A stretch of 43,845 nucleotides of DNA. It comes from Pseudomonadota bacterium. GTDB taxonomy: Bacteria > Pseudomonadota > Gammaproteobacteria > Burkholderiales > JABEVD01. The translations under genes were made by a program, and so were the position numbers. The DNA is taken from contig JAJZQY010000009.1 of the NCBI GenBank assembly GCA_021806605.1, positions 1 through 43,845 of the forward strand, given 5' to 3'. Positions 16,578 through 23,435 of the stretch are shown one piece after another (position 1 is the first letter of the stretch; the number at the start of each line of letters is the position of its first letter). The notes below the pieces were generated by a model that was not told where the DNA came from, did no database searches, and saw only the letters and a list, made by a program, of their open reading frames with translations.

Positions 16578-16692
16578 CGCACGCTGCGACAGCATCGTCG
16601 CCGAAGCAATCGGTCAGACCGTCGATTTTCTGCAGAACCCCGCAGACCGGAAAATTTAAACAAATATTTATTTTTCTCCAAAACCGTGGATA

Positions 16693-17709
16693 ATGTCAGA
16701 TTGGCCGGAAAAGCGCGGGGACATCTTGGAAGTTGTCGAACTGCTGAAGCAAAATTTGGCGATCGAACCGGATTTGCAAAGTTTCGCCGCCTTCATTCTC
16801 GATGCCGTGGAAACGCTCGGCGGGAATGCTTTCGCCTCGGTTCGGCCGGCGCTCGACCTGATGCAAAGGCTGCGCAATTCGGGCGCGTCCACAGGCTATC
16901 CCCTTTGCGCCACCCTGCACCTGGAAAGGGAATGCCTTTTCGTACGCTGGGAAGATCAGCATGCAAGGATAGCGACGCTCGAACACCTTCCGGAAAAAGA
17001 AACCGTCGAACGATTGCGCCAGCGCCTGCACGACTCGACAGTGGCGAACGACCCCGACCTGCTGCTGCTGAAGAACGCCGAGATGGCTCGCCATCTCGAA
17101 GAGACCCGCGAGCAGGCCAGGCAGGAAATGGCCTCCTTGCAACAGGCCCTGGAAAAGCACCAGAACAAGCTCTATGAATCCCTGCGTCAGGCCGAAACCG
17201 ACCCGCTCACCGGGCTTCTCAATCGCCGCGCCTTCAACGAGAAGCTCGACCACGCCTTCCGCAGCACCCTGCGCCAGAGGCACTCCCCGCTCACCCTCAT
17301 GCTGCTCGACCTCGACCATTTCAAGGAAGTCAACGACCAGTTCGGCCACCAGTATGGCGATCATTACCTGATCAGGACAGCCGACACCTTGCGCAGCGTC
17401 ATCAGGGAAGACGTTGATTTCGCTTTCAGGATCGGTGGGGACGAATTCGCCATTCTGCTCTTCGCCGACACGCAGCTTGCCAGCGAGAAGGCGGAATTCC
17501 TGCTCAAGCTGTCGGAATGCAAGATGAGCATCGGCATTGCCTCTGTCACTCCCGATACGCCGCAGGAACTCGAACTGGACAAATTCATCCACTGTGCTGA
17601 TGAAGCGCTCTACAAAGCAAAAAACCTCGGCAGAGGCCAATTCGCGCTGGGATTTCCCGAAACCCATTCCGATTCCCCCGTATTTTTCTCGACATGGCTC
17701 ACATCGTAG
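16693..17709 (+). CDS. GGDEF diguanylate cyclase heading a stressosome operon
   Basis: A 338-residue soluble protein. Residues 1-120 are an unrecognised, mostly helical input domain, 125-165 a coiled coil, and 168-322 a GGDEF domain with DPLTGLLNRRAF, LDLDHFKEVND and RIGGDEFAIL (GGDEF at 248-252). The active-site residues are complete, so c-di-GMP synthesis is expected. The inhibitory RxxD site is not canonical; its place reads E239-x-x-D242. The stop lies inside the next gene (16-base overlap). In related stressosome loci the T kinase leaves the complex and binds an output protein. The novel N-terminal domain here is the obvious docking candidate. Confidence 0.92.
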   Translation: MSDWPEKRGDILEVVELLKQNLAIEPDLQSFAAFILDAVETLGGNAFASVRPALDLMQRLRNSGASTGYPLCATLHLERECLFVRWEDQHARIATLEHLPEKETVERLRQRLHDSTVANDPDLLLLKNAEMARHLEETREQARQEMASLQQALEKHQNKLYESLRQAETDPLTGLLNRRAFNEKLDHAFRSTLRQRHSPLTLMLLDLDHFKEVNDQFGHQYGDHYLIRTADTLRSVIREDVDFAFRIGGDEFAILLFADTQLASEKAEFLLKLSECKMSIGIASVTPDTPQELELDKFIHCADEALYKAKNLGRGQFALGFPETHSDSPVFFSTWLTS

Positions 17710-18713
17710 ACAGCATCAAGGACAGCAAGCTGCTGTACAACGGCGCCACGCAAAACGAGGGGGCGCACATCGTGCTGCGCTCGAAGCTTTCCGCGATAGC
17801 GAAACGCCTCGGCATTGCCGACCTGAAGCGGGAAAACATGCTCCTTGTCGCGGCTGAGCTGGTGAGCAACAACATCAAGCATGCCGGCGGACGGGGCCTG
17901 GTTCAGATCTGGCAGCAACCCGGACCGGTTCTGGACATTTTCTCCCTCGATTACGGGCCGGGCATCCGCGATCTCTCCCGTGCCGAGGAGGATGGCTATT
18001 CCAGCCTTGGCACGCTGGGAAAGGGGCTGGGCAGCATCCGCCGCCTGAGCGACGAGTCGTATATCTATACCCAACCCGAAGGCCAGACCAGGAAATGGAA
18101 CGGCACGGCATTCCTTGCGCGTTTCCTGCTGGGGAAGAATTCGGAAAACATCGGCTTCTTCTCCAGATCCCTGTCGGATGTCCGTCACAATGGCGACAGG
18201 ATCTACCTTTACGAGACCCAGGGCAGAATCCGCTGGTTCCATCTGGACGGCCTGGGGCACGGCATCGAGGCCCAGGCTGCCACAGCCGATCTCGCATCCT
18301 GCCTCGCCCATTTCGATGATCTGGAATCGGCCATAGCCTCTGCCGACAGCCAGCTCGCAGCCAAGCGCGGAGCCGTGGCGATTTTCGGCGAGATCGACCT
18401 CGAAAAGCAGAAGCTCAAGCTGCTCGGCGTGGGAGACATGCACGCCCATCTTTATATGGATGAGCAGATGCGGCATGTTTCCTTCGCGCCAGGCATCCTG
18501 GGGCGGGATCACCGGTCTCCGTCGCAATTCCAGGCTGACGTCGCCAAAAAAAGCGTGATCGTGACCGCCAGCGACGGCGTACGCCGGAATTGGGACACCT
18601 CGAATTTCGCCGGACTTTTCAACCAGCATCCCCAGCTCATCGCCTACATCCTGGGGAACATCATGGGCAGACTATCGGACGATCAGTCCCTATTCGTATC
18701 AACCATCAAATAA
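17694..18713 (+). CDS. RsbT-type ATPase fused to RsbX-type PP2C phosphatase
   Basis: A 339-residue two-domain protein. Residues 1-145 are a GHKL ATPase of RsbW/RsbT type, with N-box ELVSNNIKHAGG (Glu55-Asn59), DYGPGI (86-91) and a glycine-rich lid LGTLGKGLGSIRRLSD. Residues 150-339 are a SpoIIE/RsbX-like PP2C domain, with NGD (Asp168), LDGLGHGIEA (Asp185), TASDG (Asp294) and DDQS near the end (Asp329/330). All expected metal ligands are present. One chain would both phosphorylate and dephosphorylate the STAS partners. It overlaps the GGDEF gene by 16 bases and ends 12 bases before the RsbR-like gene. Confidence 0.9.
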   Translation: MAHIVDSIKDSKLLYNGATQNEGAHIVLRSKLSAIAKRLGIADLKRENMLLVAAELVSNNIKHAGGRGLVQIWQQPGPVLDIFSLDYGPGIRDLSRAEEDGYSSLGTLGKGLGSIRRLSDESYIYTQPEGQTRKWNGTAFLARFLLGKNSENIGFFSRSLSDVRHNGDRIYLYETQGRIRWFHLDGLGHGIEAQAATADLASCLAHFDDLESAIASADSQLAAKRGAVAIFGEIDLEKQKLKLLGVGDMHAHLYMDEQMRHVSFAPGILGRDHRSPSQFQADVAKKSVIVTASDGVRRNWDTSNFAGLFNQHPQLIAYILGNIMGRLSDDQSLFVSTIK

Positions 18714-18725
18714 GGAAAACGTGAC

Positions 18726-19589
18726 ATGAACCAGAAACTCAGCGAAAAGCTCTCCGCGCTGTTCAGCCTCAAGATCGGCAACATTTCCCCTTTGCTCGAG
18801 GAGCCCGGGAAGATCCATTTCGGCAGCGACAGCAATCTGATGGACGACGACGAAATCGCCGACCTGAGCGCAGAATTTCTCAGCCTCATGGCGGAGCTTC
18901 TGGGATCGAAAAATCCGAACGACCGGAAATCCCCCGAGTTCCATGCCCTTGAAATGTTCTTTGCTGCCCTTTCCCACAAGATACTGATGCGGGGAGGGAG
19001 AGTCGAGGAAGTGGTGCGCTATACCCAGCTCCTGCAATACGCCCTGATAGAGGCACTGGAAAAGGACAGCGGCATCCCCTTCACCGAATCGAGATCCGTC
19101 CTGCACTATTTCACCAGCATCTTCAACGAACTGATCATGGCCGTTTTCCGCGCCTATCTGGAAGAACGCGAGCGCGTCCTCGAAGCCCAGGAAGCCGAAC
19201 TCAGGGAAACCGCCACTCCGATCACCGAAATATGGGATGGCGTACTCACCCTGCCCATCATCGGCACGCTCGACTCCAGCCGCACCATGCTGGTGATGGA
19301 AGCCCTGCTCAACCGCGTGGCGAAAGATCACGCCGACGTCGTCGTGATGGATCTGACCGGCGTGCAGAACATCGACTCCCAGGTTTCCCATCACCTCATC
19401 CAGATCGTCAGGGCGGTTCAATTGATGGGATCTAGCGCCATCATCACCGGCATCCAGCCCGAAATCGCGCGCGCCCTGATCAGCCTCAACATCGATCTCA
19501 GCGGCGTCACCACAAGAGCCAGCCTCTCGGACGGACTCAAGGAAGCTTTCCGCCGCCTGGGCATTCAGGTCAGCCACAAGGCATCATGA
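18726..19589 (+). CDS. RsbR-like stressosome sensor (RsbRD-type N-domain plus STAS)
   Basis: A 287-residue protein. Residues 1-160 are an all-helical sensor-like domain resembling the RsbRD N-terminal type, followed by a linker helix (EERERVLEAQEAELRE) and a STAS domain (about 165-280). In the STAS domain, the DLTGVQNIDSQVSHHLI segment puts Ser218 at the place of B. subtilis RsbRA Thr171. LSGVTTRASL puts Thr263 at the place of Thr205. Such proteins form the stressosome core with RsbS and present the sensor turrets. AAGGA precedes the ATG. The stop overlaps the next start (ATGA). Confidence 0.9.
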   Translation: MNQKLSEKLSALFSLKIGNISPLLEEPGKIHFGSDSNLMDDDEIADLSAEFLSLMAELLGSKNPNDRKSPEFHALEMFFAALSHKILMRGGRVEEVVRYTQLLQYALIEALEKDSGIPFTESRSVLHYFTSIFNELIMAVFRAYLEERERVLEAQEAELRETATPITEIWDGVLTLPIIGTLDSSRTMLVMEALLNRVAKDHADVVVMDLTGVQNIDSQVSHHLIQIVRAVQLMGSSAIITGIQPEIARALISLNIDLSGVTTRASLSDGLKEAFRRLGIQVSHKAS

Positions 19590-19942
19590 TCCCGGGACTG
19601 CATCTGACCCGGATAGGAAGGGAAGCCTTCCTGCTCGAGCCCTCGCGGAGCCTGAACATCAGGGACGAGGCGAGGCTGGTCGAGCACATCGCGGCAAAAC
19701 TGCAGCAGGCGAAGGCATCCTGCCTCTACTACGATCTTGCCGAGCTGGCGCTCATCGACCCCGTCTATTACGCCTGGCTGAACGCCCTTGCGCGCACCAT
19801 GGCGGCAATCAATGTGCGGATGATTTGCATCCACATGCAGCCGACCGCCGCCTTTTCGCTTTCAGGCTTCATCGCGGGCAAACCCGCTTTCGAAACCGCA
19901 CTGGACATACCGGACGTTCATTTCACGGGAAGTCCGGTATAA
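19586..19942 (+). CDS. RsbS-like single-domain STAS protein with Pro59
   Basis: A 118-residue bare STAS domain. Aligning the second strand and helix by eye, YYDLAELALIDPVYYAWL corresponds to the RsbS segment DLTSVDMIDSFIAKVL, so Pro59 stands where the phosphorylated Ser59 of B. subtilis RsbS is. The remainder (VRMICIHMQPTAAFSLSG) fits the STAS fold. It starts inside the rsbR-like stop. The 3' end overlaps the convergent phosphoesterase gene by 25 bases. It could be a scaffold that cannot be switched by phosphorylation, or the switch may have moved to another residue. Assignment as RsbS rests on size, fold and neighbours. Confidence 0.8.
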   Translation: MIPGLHLTRIGREAFLLEPSRSLNIRDEARLVEHIAAKLQQAKASCLYYDLAELALIDPVYYAWLNALARTMAAINVRMICIHMQPTAAFSLSGFIAGKPAFETALDIPDVHFTGSPV

Positions 19943-21363
19943 GGATCCAGCATGAGGCGTCTGGAGATGGGGCGGGAGAAATCGAACAGGTCGGCGAGCG
20001 ATCCCGCCTTCTCGTCGAAGGACTGATCCCCGATCCTGCCCAGATTCCAGTTGTCCTCGATGAAGCGCAGGATCGAGCTCTGGTCGGCAATCGAATGGCT
20101 CACGTAATTCGGTTTGGCCCAGGGTGAAATCGCAAGCAGGGGAAGGCGCGGCCCGTAGCCGCAGCGAACCGGATAGCCGGAATTCTTGCCGCAACTGGCA
20201 TCCAGGCTGGAGCCCGACTGATTAACGATCGGTCCCATCACATGGTCGTACCAGCCGTCCGAGTCATCGTAGGCAATGAATACGGCAGTGTCCTGCCAAT
20301 CCTTCAGCTTCTGCAACCGGTTGAGCGTCCCCACAATGAAAAGCTGCTCGTCGAGCGGATCGGAATAGCCGGCATGACCGTCTTGCGCCATTCTGGCCTT
20401 GAGGAAGCTGACGGCGGGCAGATGCCCCGATTCTGCGGCCTTCCAGAAATCCTCCAAATCGTACTGATGATTGGCGCGGCCGTTGCGGCCGATTTCCCCG
20501 ACCGATGCAGGCGCTAAATGGTGGGGATTGGCGGTGGAGGCATAATACTGGAAAGGCTCGTGGTGAGGACTGTAATCGGGAACGGCATTTCCCGCGATAT
20601 TGCGGCTACTCGCCCCGCAGACTGCCTTTCCTCCGGCATATTCGGTGGGACGGAACCCGCCCTGAAACCAGCCCCAGGTAAGGTTCCTGGCATTCAGCAG
20701 ATCGCCCAGATTCTTTCCGGACATTGAAACTCCGGCGCCGTGCGAGCAATCGTCATAGGCAGGGTCGACATCGCCGTAGAGCGTACCGTCCTTCGTGACC
20801 TCGGAAAGATTCGGGGGCGCAGCGCCGTGGGTCTGCCCGGAAATCAGGTTGATCGCGCCCGGCGTGGAGGGGCCGAAAGTGGTGCCAAAGAAATTGTCGC
20901 TCATGGAAAAATGCTGCGCATAGTTCCATAAGGCGGTCACGGTATTGCCGTCGAAATACCCCATCACCTGCCCCGGGTCGCAATGCTTCGAAGCGGTGTA
21001 TTCGACGAATTTGTCGATCAGCCCCGAATGGTAGGCAAGCTGCTCGGCGGTGTATTCGTGCTCCATGTCGCAGGTCATCGCATCGCGCCTTGCCAGCCTG
21101 CGGGGATTGGCGGCATTGGGATTGTGCCGGAGCAGCGTCTCGTTCAGCCCGTTGACCGAAGGCGTGCTTCCGGATGCGTGAAAGGGCGGCTCCCCCGGCT
21201 CGTTGAGGGCATTCGGGTAAGTCGCGAAATAGTGGTCGAAGGAAACGTTCTCCTGGAGGATCACGACGACATGCCTGATCGGCGAGGCCCTCCCCGCCGC
21301 ACAATGGAAGAGCGCGAGCGCACAGAACGCCAAGGGCAGCCAGGGCTTCATCGGCAGCTTCAT
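19918..21363 (-). CDS. Exported phospholipase C/acid phosphatase-type phosphoesterase
   Basis: A 481-residue secreted enzyme of the phosphoesterase family (bacterial phospholipase C and AcpA-type acid phosphatases). A signal peptide covers about residues 1-26, ending near AAGRAS. The metal-site motif ILQENVSFDHYFATYP (36-50), FSMSDNFFGTTFGPSTPG and TAVFIAYDDSDGWYDHV are family marks. Substrates may be phospholipids or phosphomonoesters. Its ATG overlaps the stop of the upstream beta-propeller gene (ATGA), so translation is coupled. The start could also be the ATG four codons later. Confidence 0.9.
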   Translation of the reverse strand: MKLPMKPWLPLAFCALALFHCAAGRASPIRHVVVILQENVSFDHYFATYPNALNEPGEPPFHASGSTPSVNGLNETLLRHNPNAANPRRLARRDAMTCDMEHEYTAEQLAYHSGLIDKFVEYTASKHCDPGQVMGYFDGNTVTALWNYAQHFSMSDNFFGTTFGPSTPGAINLISGQTHGAAPPNLSEVTKDGTLYGDVDPAYDDCSHGAGVSMSGKNLGDLLNARNLTWGWFQGGFRPTEYAGGKAVCGASSRNIAGNAVPDYSPHHEPFQYYASTANPHHLAPASVGEIGRNGRANHQYDLEDFWKAAESGHLPAVSFLKARMAQDGHAGYSDPLDEQLFIVGTLNRLQKLKDWQDTAVFIAYDDSDGWYDHVMGPIVNQSGSSLDASCGKNSGYPVRCGYGPRLPLLAISPWAKPNYVSHSIADQSSILRFIEDNWNLGRIGDQSFDEKAGSLADLFDFSRPISRRLMLDPYTGLPVK

Positions 21364-22481
21364 CTCCGCTTCAGGAAAATCAGCGCCCCGTTGGCATCTA
21401 TGTCGTAGGCCGTGACGTCGTTGTCGCCGCCGTTGGCAACGTAGGCGAACTTTCCGGAAGGATCCACGGTCACGGCCTTGGGCGCATGTCCGGATTCGAA
21501 GGGGCTGCCGTCAAGCTGGGCAAGCGCCCCGGTTTCCTGATCGACGCTGTAGCCGGATATTCCCCCGAGCCAGTTCACCACATAGACATTTTTCCCGGAA
21601 GGCGAAACCGTCACCCAGAGCGGCGTCATTCCGGTCTGGAACGGGCTGCCTGGAACGGGGCTCAATCGGCCCTTCCGGTCCACTGCAAAGGCCGAAACCT
21701 TGGTGGTGAGAGAATTCGTCACATAAATATATTTCCCGGAAGGGGTGAGCGCTATGGCGAAAGGCCCGGAACCGGTCTTGAAGGGGCTTCCCGGGACGGA
21801 TGCGAGCGCCCCATCTTCCCTGATGGAAAAGACCGAAACGCTATTGGAACTCGAGTTCGCGACAAAAACGAATTTCTCGTTCGCCGCAACTGAAGCCGGG
21901 GCCTTGCCTGAGTCGAATGGAGATCCCGGCACCTCCTTCAGCGCCCCGGTCCTTCCGTCTATGGCATAGGCCGAAACAGTGGTCGATCCGTAGTTGGTCA
22001 CATAGGCATATTTTCCGGAAGGCGTGATCGCGATGAAGGTGGGATTGTTTCCGGCCCGGAAAGGACTTCCGGAAACCGGCTTCAATGCGCCGCCATTACG
22101 GTCTATTGCATAGGCCGAAACGCTGGTCGAATCGGTATTCGCCGTATAGGCATACTTCCCTGAAGGATCGATTGCGATAAGATTGGGCCCCCAACCGGAA
22201 GCGACGGGGGAAGCCCCGAGAGGTTCGAGCTTGCCGTCCCTTGCAATGGCGTAGATCATGACGTTGCCGCCGTTGGAATTCGTCACGTAGGCATATTTTC
22301 CGGCAATCGCAACCGAACTCGGCGTGATTCCCGCCTTGACCGTGCCGTTAGAGCGGAGCCGATCCGCGGGATTGTCCCTGTTTTTCACGACATCCGAAAA
22401 CCTGGAATCGACCGGATTGGTCGGCGATGGGCTGCAGCCAGCCAGGAAGAAGGGGAGAAGCAGCAACAATCTGGAAAACAT
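21360..22481 (-). CDS. Lipoprotein beta-propeller (YVTN/lactonase-like)
   Basis: A 373-residue lipoprotein. The signal sequence ends in lipobox LAGC (FFLAGCSPSP). The mature part is a seven-bladed-type propeller made of repeats about 43 residues apart, each with a PSGKYAYVTN-like strand and an SGSPF-like turn. The start at 22481 is chosen because AAAGG precedes it and the lipobox then sits properly; the frame is open further upstream. Similar proteins resemble 6-phosphogluconolactonase but often act as surface or scaffold proteins. It is translationally coupled to the phosphoesterase gene. Confidence 0.88.
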   Translation of the reverse strand: MFSRLLLLLPFFLAGCSPSPTNPVDSRFSDVVKNRDNPADRLRSNGTVKAGITPSSVAIAGKYAYVTNSNGGNVMIYAIARDGKLEPLGASPVASGWGPNLIAIDPSGKYAYTANTDSTSVSAYAIDRNGGALKPVSGSPFRAGNNPTFIAITPSGKYAYVTNYGSTTVSAYAIDGRTGALKEVPGSPFDSGKAPASVAANEKFVFVANSSSNSVSVFSIREDGALASVPGSPFKTGSGPFAIALTPSGKYIYVTNSLTTKVSAFAVDRKGRLSPVPGSPFQTGMTPLWVTVSPSGKNVYVVNWLGGISGYSVDQETGALAQLDGSPFESGHAPKAVTVDPSGKFAYVANGGDNDVTAYDIDANGALIFLKRR

Positions 22482-22823
22482 GAATCTGCCTTTGATCTGA
22501 TGAATCCCGCCATTATGCCGTTTTTGCGTCCGCGCAAAAAGCGCATGCCCTTCACGGCCTGCTCGCGTTACAAAACCGTCACAATAAAATGTGAACTTTC
22601 CGAACCAGGGAACAGTCTCTATCACATCGACAGTGAAAACCTGTATTGAATATGTTTCTTATCTTCAAACGAATTCTAAACCTCAGCCGCTCCTTCGATC
22701 ACGCTTACGGCAGCGGCATCCCCAATTCGTCGCAGGCCCGGAGCGGATCGTTCATCCCTCCGGCAAGCCGGCCACAAGTTGAGGTACGCAAACGTCATCG
22801 CTTTTCAGCAAGGAATCCACAGC
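22482..22823. other. Divergent intergenic region with a 20-base dyad
   Basis: These 342 bases separate the lipoprotein operon from the small exported protein. A perfect dyad TTTTTGCG-TCCG-CGCAAAAA lies at 22521-22540, about 40 bases before the lipoprotein start. It could be an operator or a hairpin in the leader. GCGTTAC and CCGTCAC, four bases apart near 22565-22583, faintly recall a Pho box. Only short open frames occur, none convincing. No RNA gene is recognised. Confidence 0.4.
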
Positions 22824-23069
22824 ATGAAAAATAGTCATATCGCAATATTCAGCATAATAGCCGCCACAACCTCCCTGCCTGCGCTGGCAGGCCCAAACTG
22901 GCGGGTGATCGACCAGGAACGCCAGGACCAGGTCCGCTTTTCTCAGGAAAATGCGCATCAGAATCGGTGTCCCTGCCCCAAGAAAACTCAAAGCCTGAAC
23001 GGCAAACATGGGCTTGCGGGGATGCACGCATCGAAAATGAATCATGCGGCATCAAGCCGGCAAAGCTAA
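22824..23069 (+). CDS. Small exported protein of unknown function
   Basis: An 81-residue protein beginning MKNSHIAIFSIIAATTSLPA and cleaved probably after ALA, giving a mature start GPNWRVIDQERQDQ. The mature part is polar, with two Cys in a CPC motif and many His and Lys. AAGGA precedes the ATG. A perfect GC-rich hairpin (23102-23121) stands shortly after the stop. No family is recognised. The signal peptide, ribosome-binding site and hairpin argue for a real gene; the low-complexity tail leaves doubt. Confidence 0.5.
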   Translation: MKNSHIAIFSIIAATTSLPALAGPNWRVIDQERQDQVRFSQENAHQNRCPCPKKTQSLNGKHGLAGMHASKMNHAASSRQS

Positions 23070-23101
23070 CGCACTGACACCGGAAATCTGAAGCATGCCA
23101 C

Positions 23102-23121
23102 GCCGGGCGCATTCGCCCGGC
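23102..23121 (+). terminator. GC-rich hairpin after the small exported protein gene
   Basis: GCCGGGCG (23102-23109) and CGCCCGGC (23114-23121) form a perfect 8-base stem with loop CATT. Only AATCCTTT follows, so termination would be weak or Rho-assisted. Confidence 0.45.
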
Positions 23122-23234
23122 AATCCTTTCGCCCGAATGGCTCCCAGCCGGGCAAATCTCCCTGAAAAATGAAACCCCAGGCTTCATCCGCGGAACCCCG
23201 TCTCACTGAAGATGTATTTTTAGTACATTATCTA

Positions 23235-23263
23235 TTGACAGACTTGATGCGGGAAGATAATAT
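23235..23263 (+). promoter_or_regulatory. Near-consensus sigma70 promoter of the candidate sRNA
   Basis: TTGACA (23235-23240), 17 bases, then TAATAT (23258-23263). One of the best sigma70 matches in the window. The predicted start is near 23270, with no gene start for another 166 bases but a strong terminator at 23346. Confidence 0.7.
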
Positions 23264-23269
23264 GCCATC

Positions 23270-23373
23270 GGAATATATCAATTCTTGATGTATTCTGGTT
23301 TGAAGCGGTCAGCGAACCCCTTTTCCTGACCGTGTTGCGGCATTCGAGGGGGAGCTTCCTCCCCCTCTTTTTT
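23270..23373 (+). ncRNA. Candidate small RNA, about 100 nt
   Basis: A strong promoter (23235-23263) is followed, about 80 bases downstream, by a textbook intrinsic terminator, with no reading frame or ribosome-binding site between. The expected transcript has a first hairpin CGGTCAG/CTGACCG (23306-23312 with 23326-23332). Its 13-base loop CGAACCCCTTTTC is single-stranded and C/U-rich, suited to pairing with G-rich ribosome-binding sites. Then comes the terminator hairpin with a second C-rich arm. A leader RNA of the following DsrC-like gene, ended by attenuation, is the alternative. No known sRNA family is recognised. Confidence 0.6.
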
Positions 23374-23416
23374 CGGTGAAAACATCAGCATATCATGATA
23401 GTATCAATAGTTGATA
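23276..23416. promoter_or_regulatory. Two TATCAA-N3-TTGATA operator-like palindromes
   Basis: TATCAATTCTTGATG at 23276-23290 (one mismatch in the right arm) and the perfect TATCAATAGTTGATA at 23402-23416 share the same arms and spacing. The first overlaps the start of the sRNA transcript, the second lies 20 bases before the DsrC-like gene. A third short palindrome TATCATGATA adjoins the second (23391-23400). A common regulator of both transcripts is suggested. Confidence 0.5.
23346..23373 (+). terminator. Intrinsic terminator of the candidate sRNA
   Basis: GAGGGGGAG (23346-23354), loop CTTC, CTCCCCCTC (23359-23367), then six T (23368-23373). Perfect 9-base stem with U-tract. It lies 62 bases before the DsrC-like start. 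Confidence 0.85.
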
Positions 23417-23435
23417 TTTCAAGGAGGACCTGAAC

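Noticed and set aside
16611-16621. Palindrome CGGTCAGACCG before the stressosome operon
   Set aside because: Only 11 bases with a single occurrence noticed; could be chance.
17694-19942. Reading the STAS/ATPase genes as an anti-sigma/anti-anti-sigma switch of a sigma factor
   Set aside because: No sigma factor gene is nearby, the RsbR-like helical N-domain plus bare STAS pair fits a stressosome, and a cyclase heads the operon.
22564-22583. Pho-box-like pair GCGTTAC/CCGTCAC with 4-base spacing
   Set aside because: Only the second half-site is close to consensus, and the orientation is wrong for the phosphoesterase operon.
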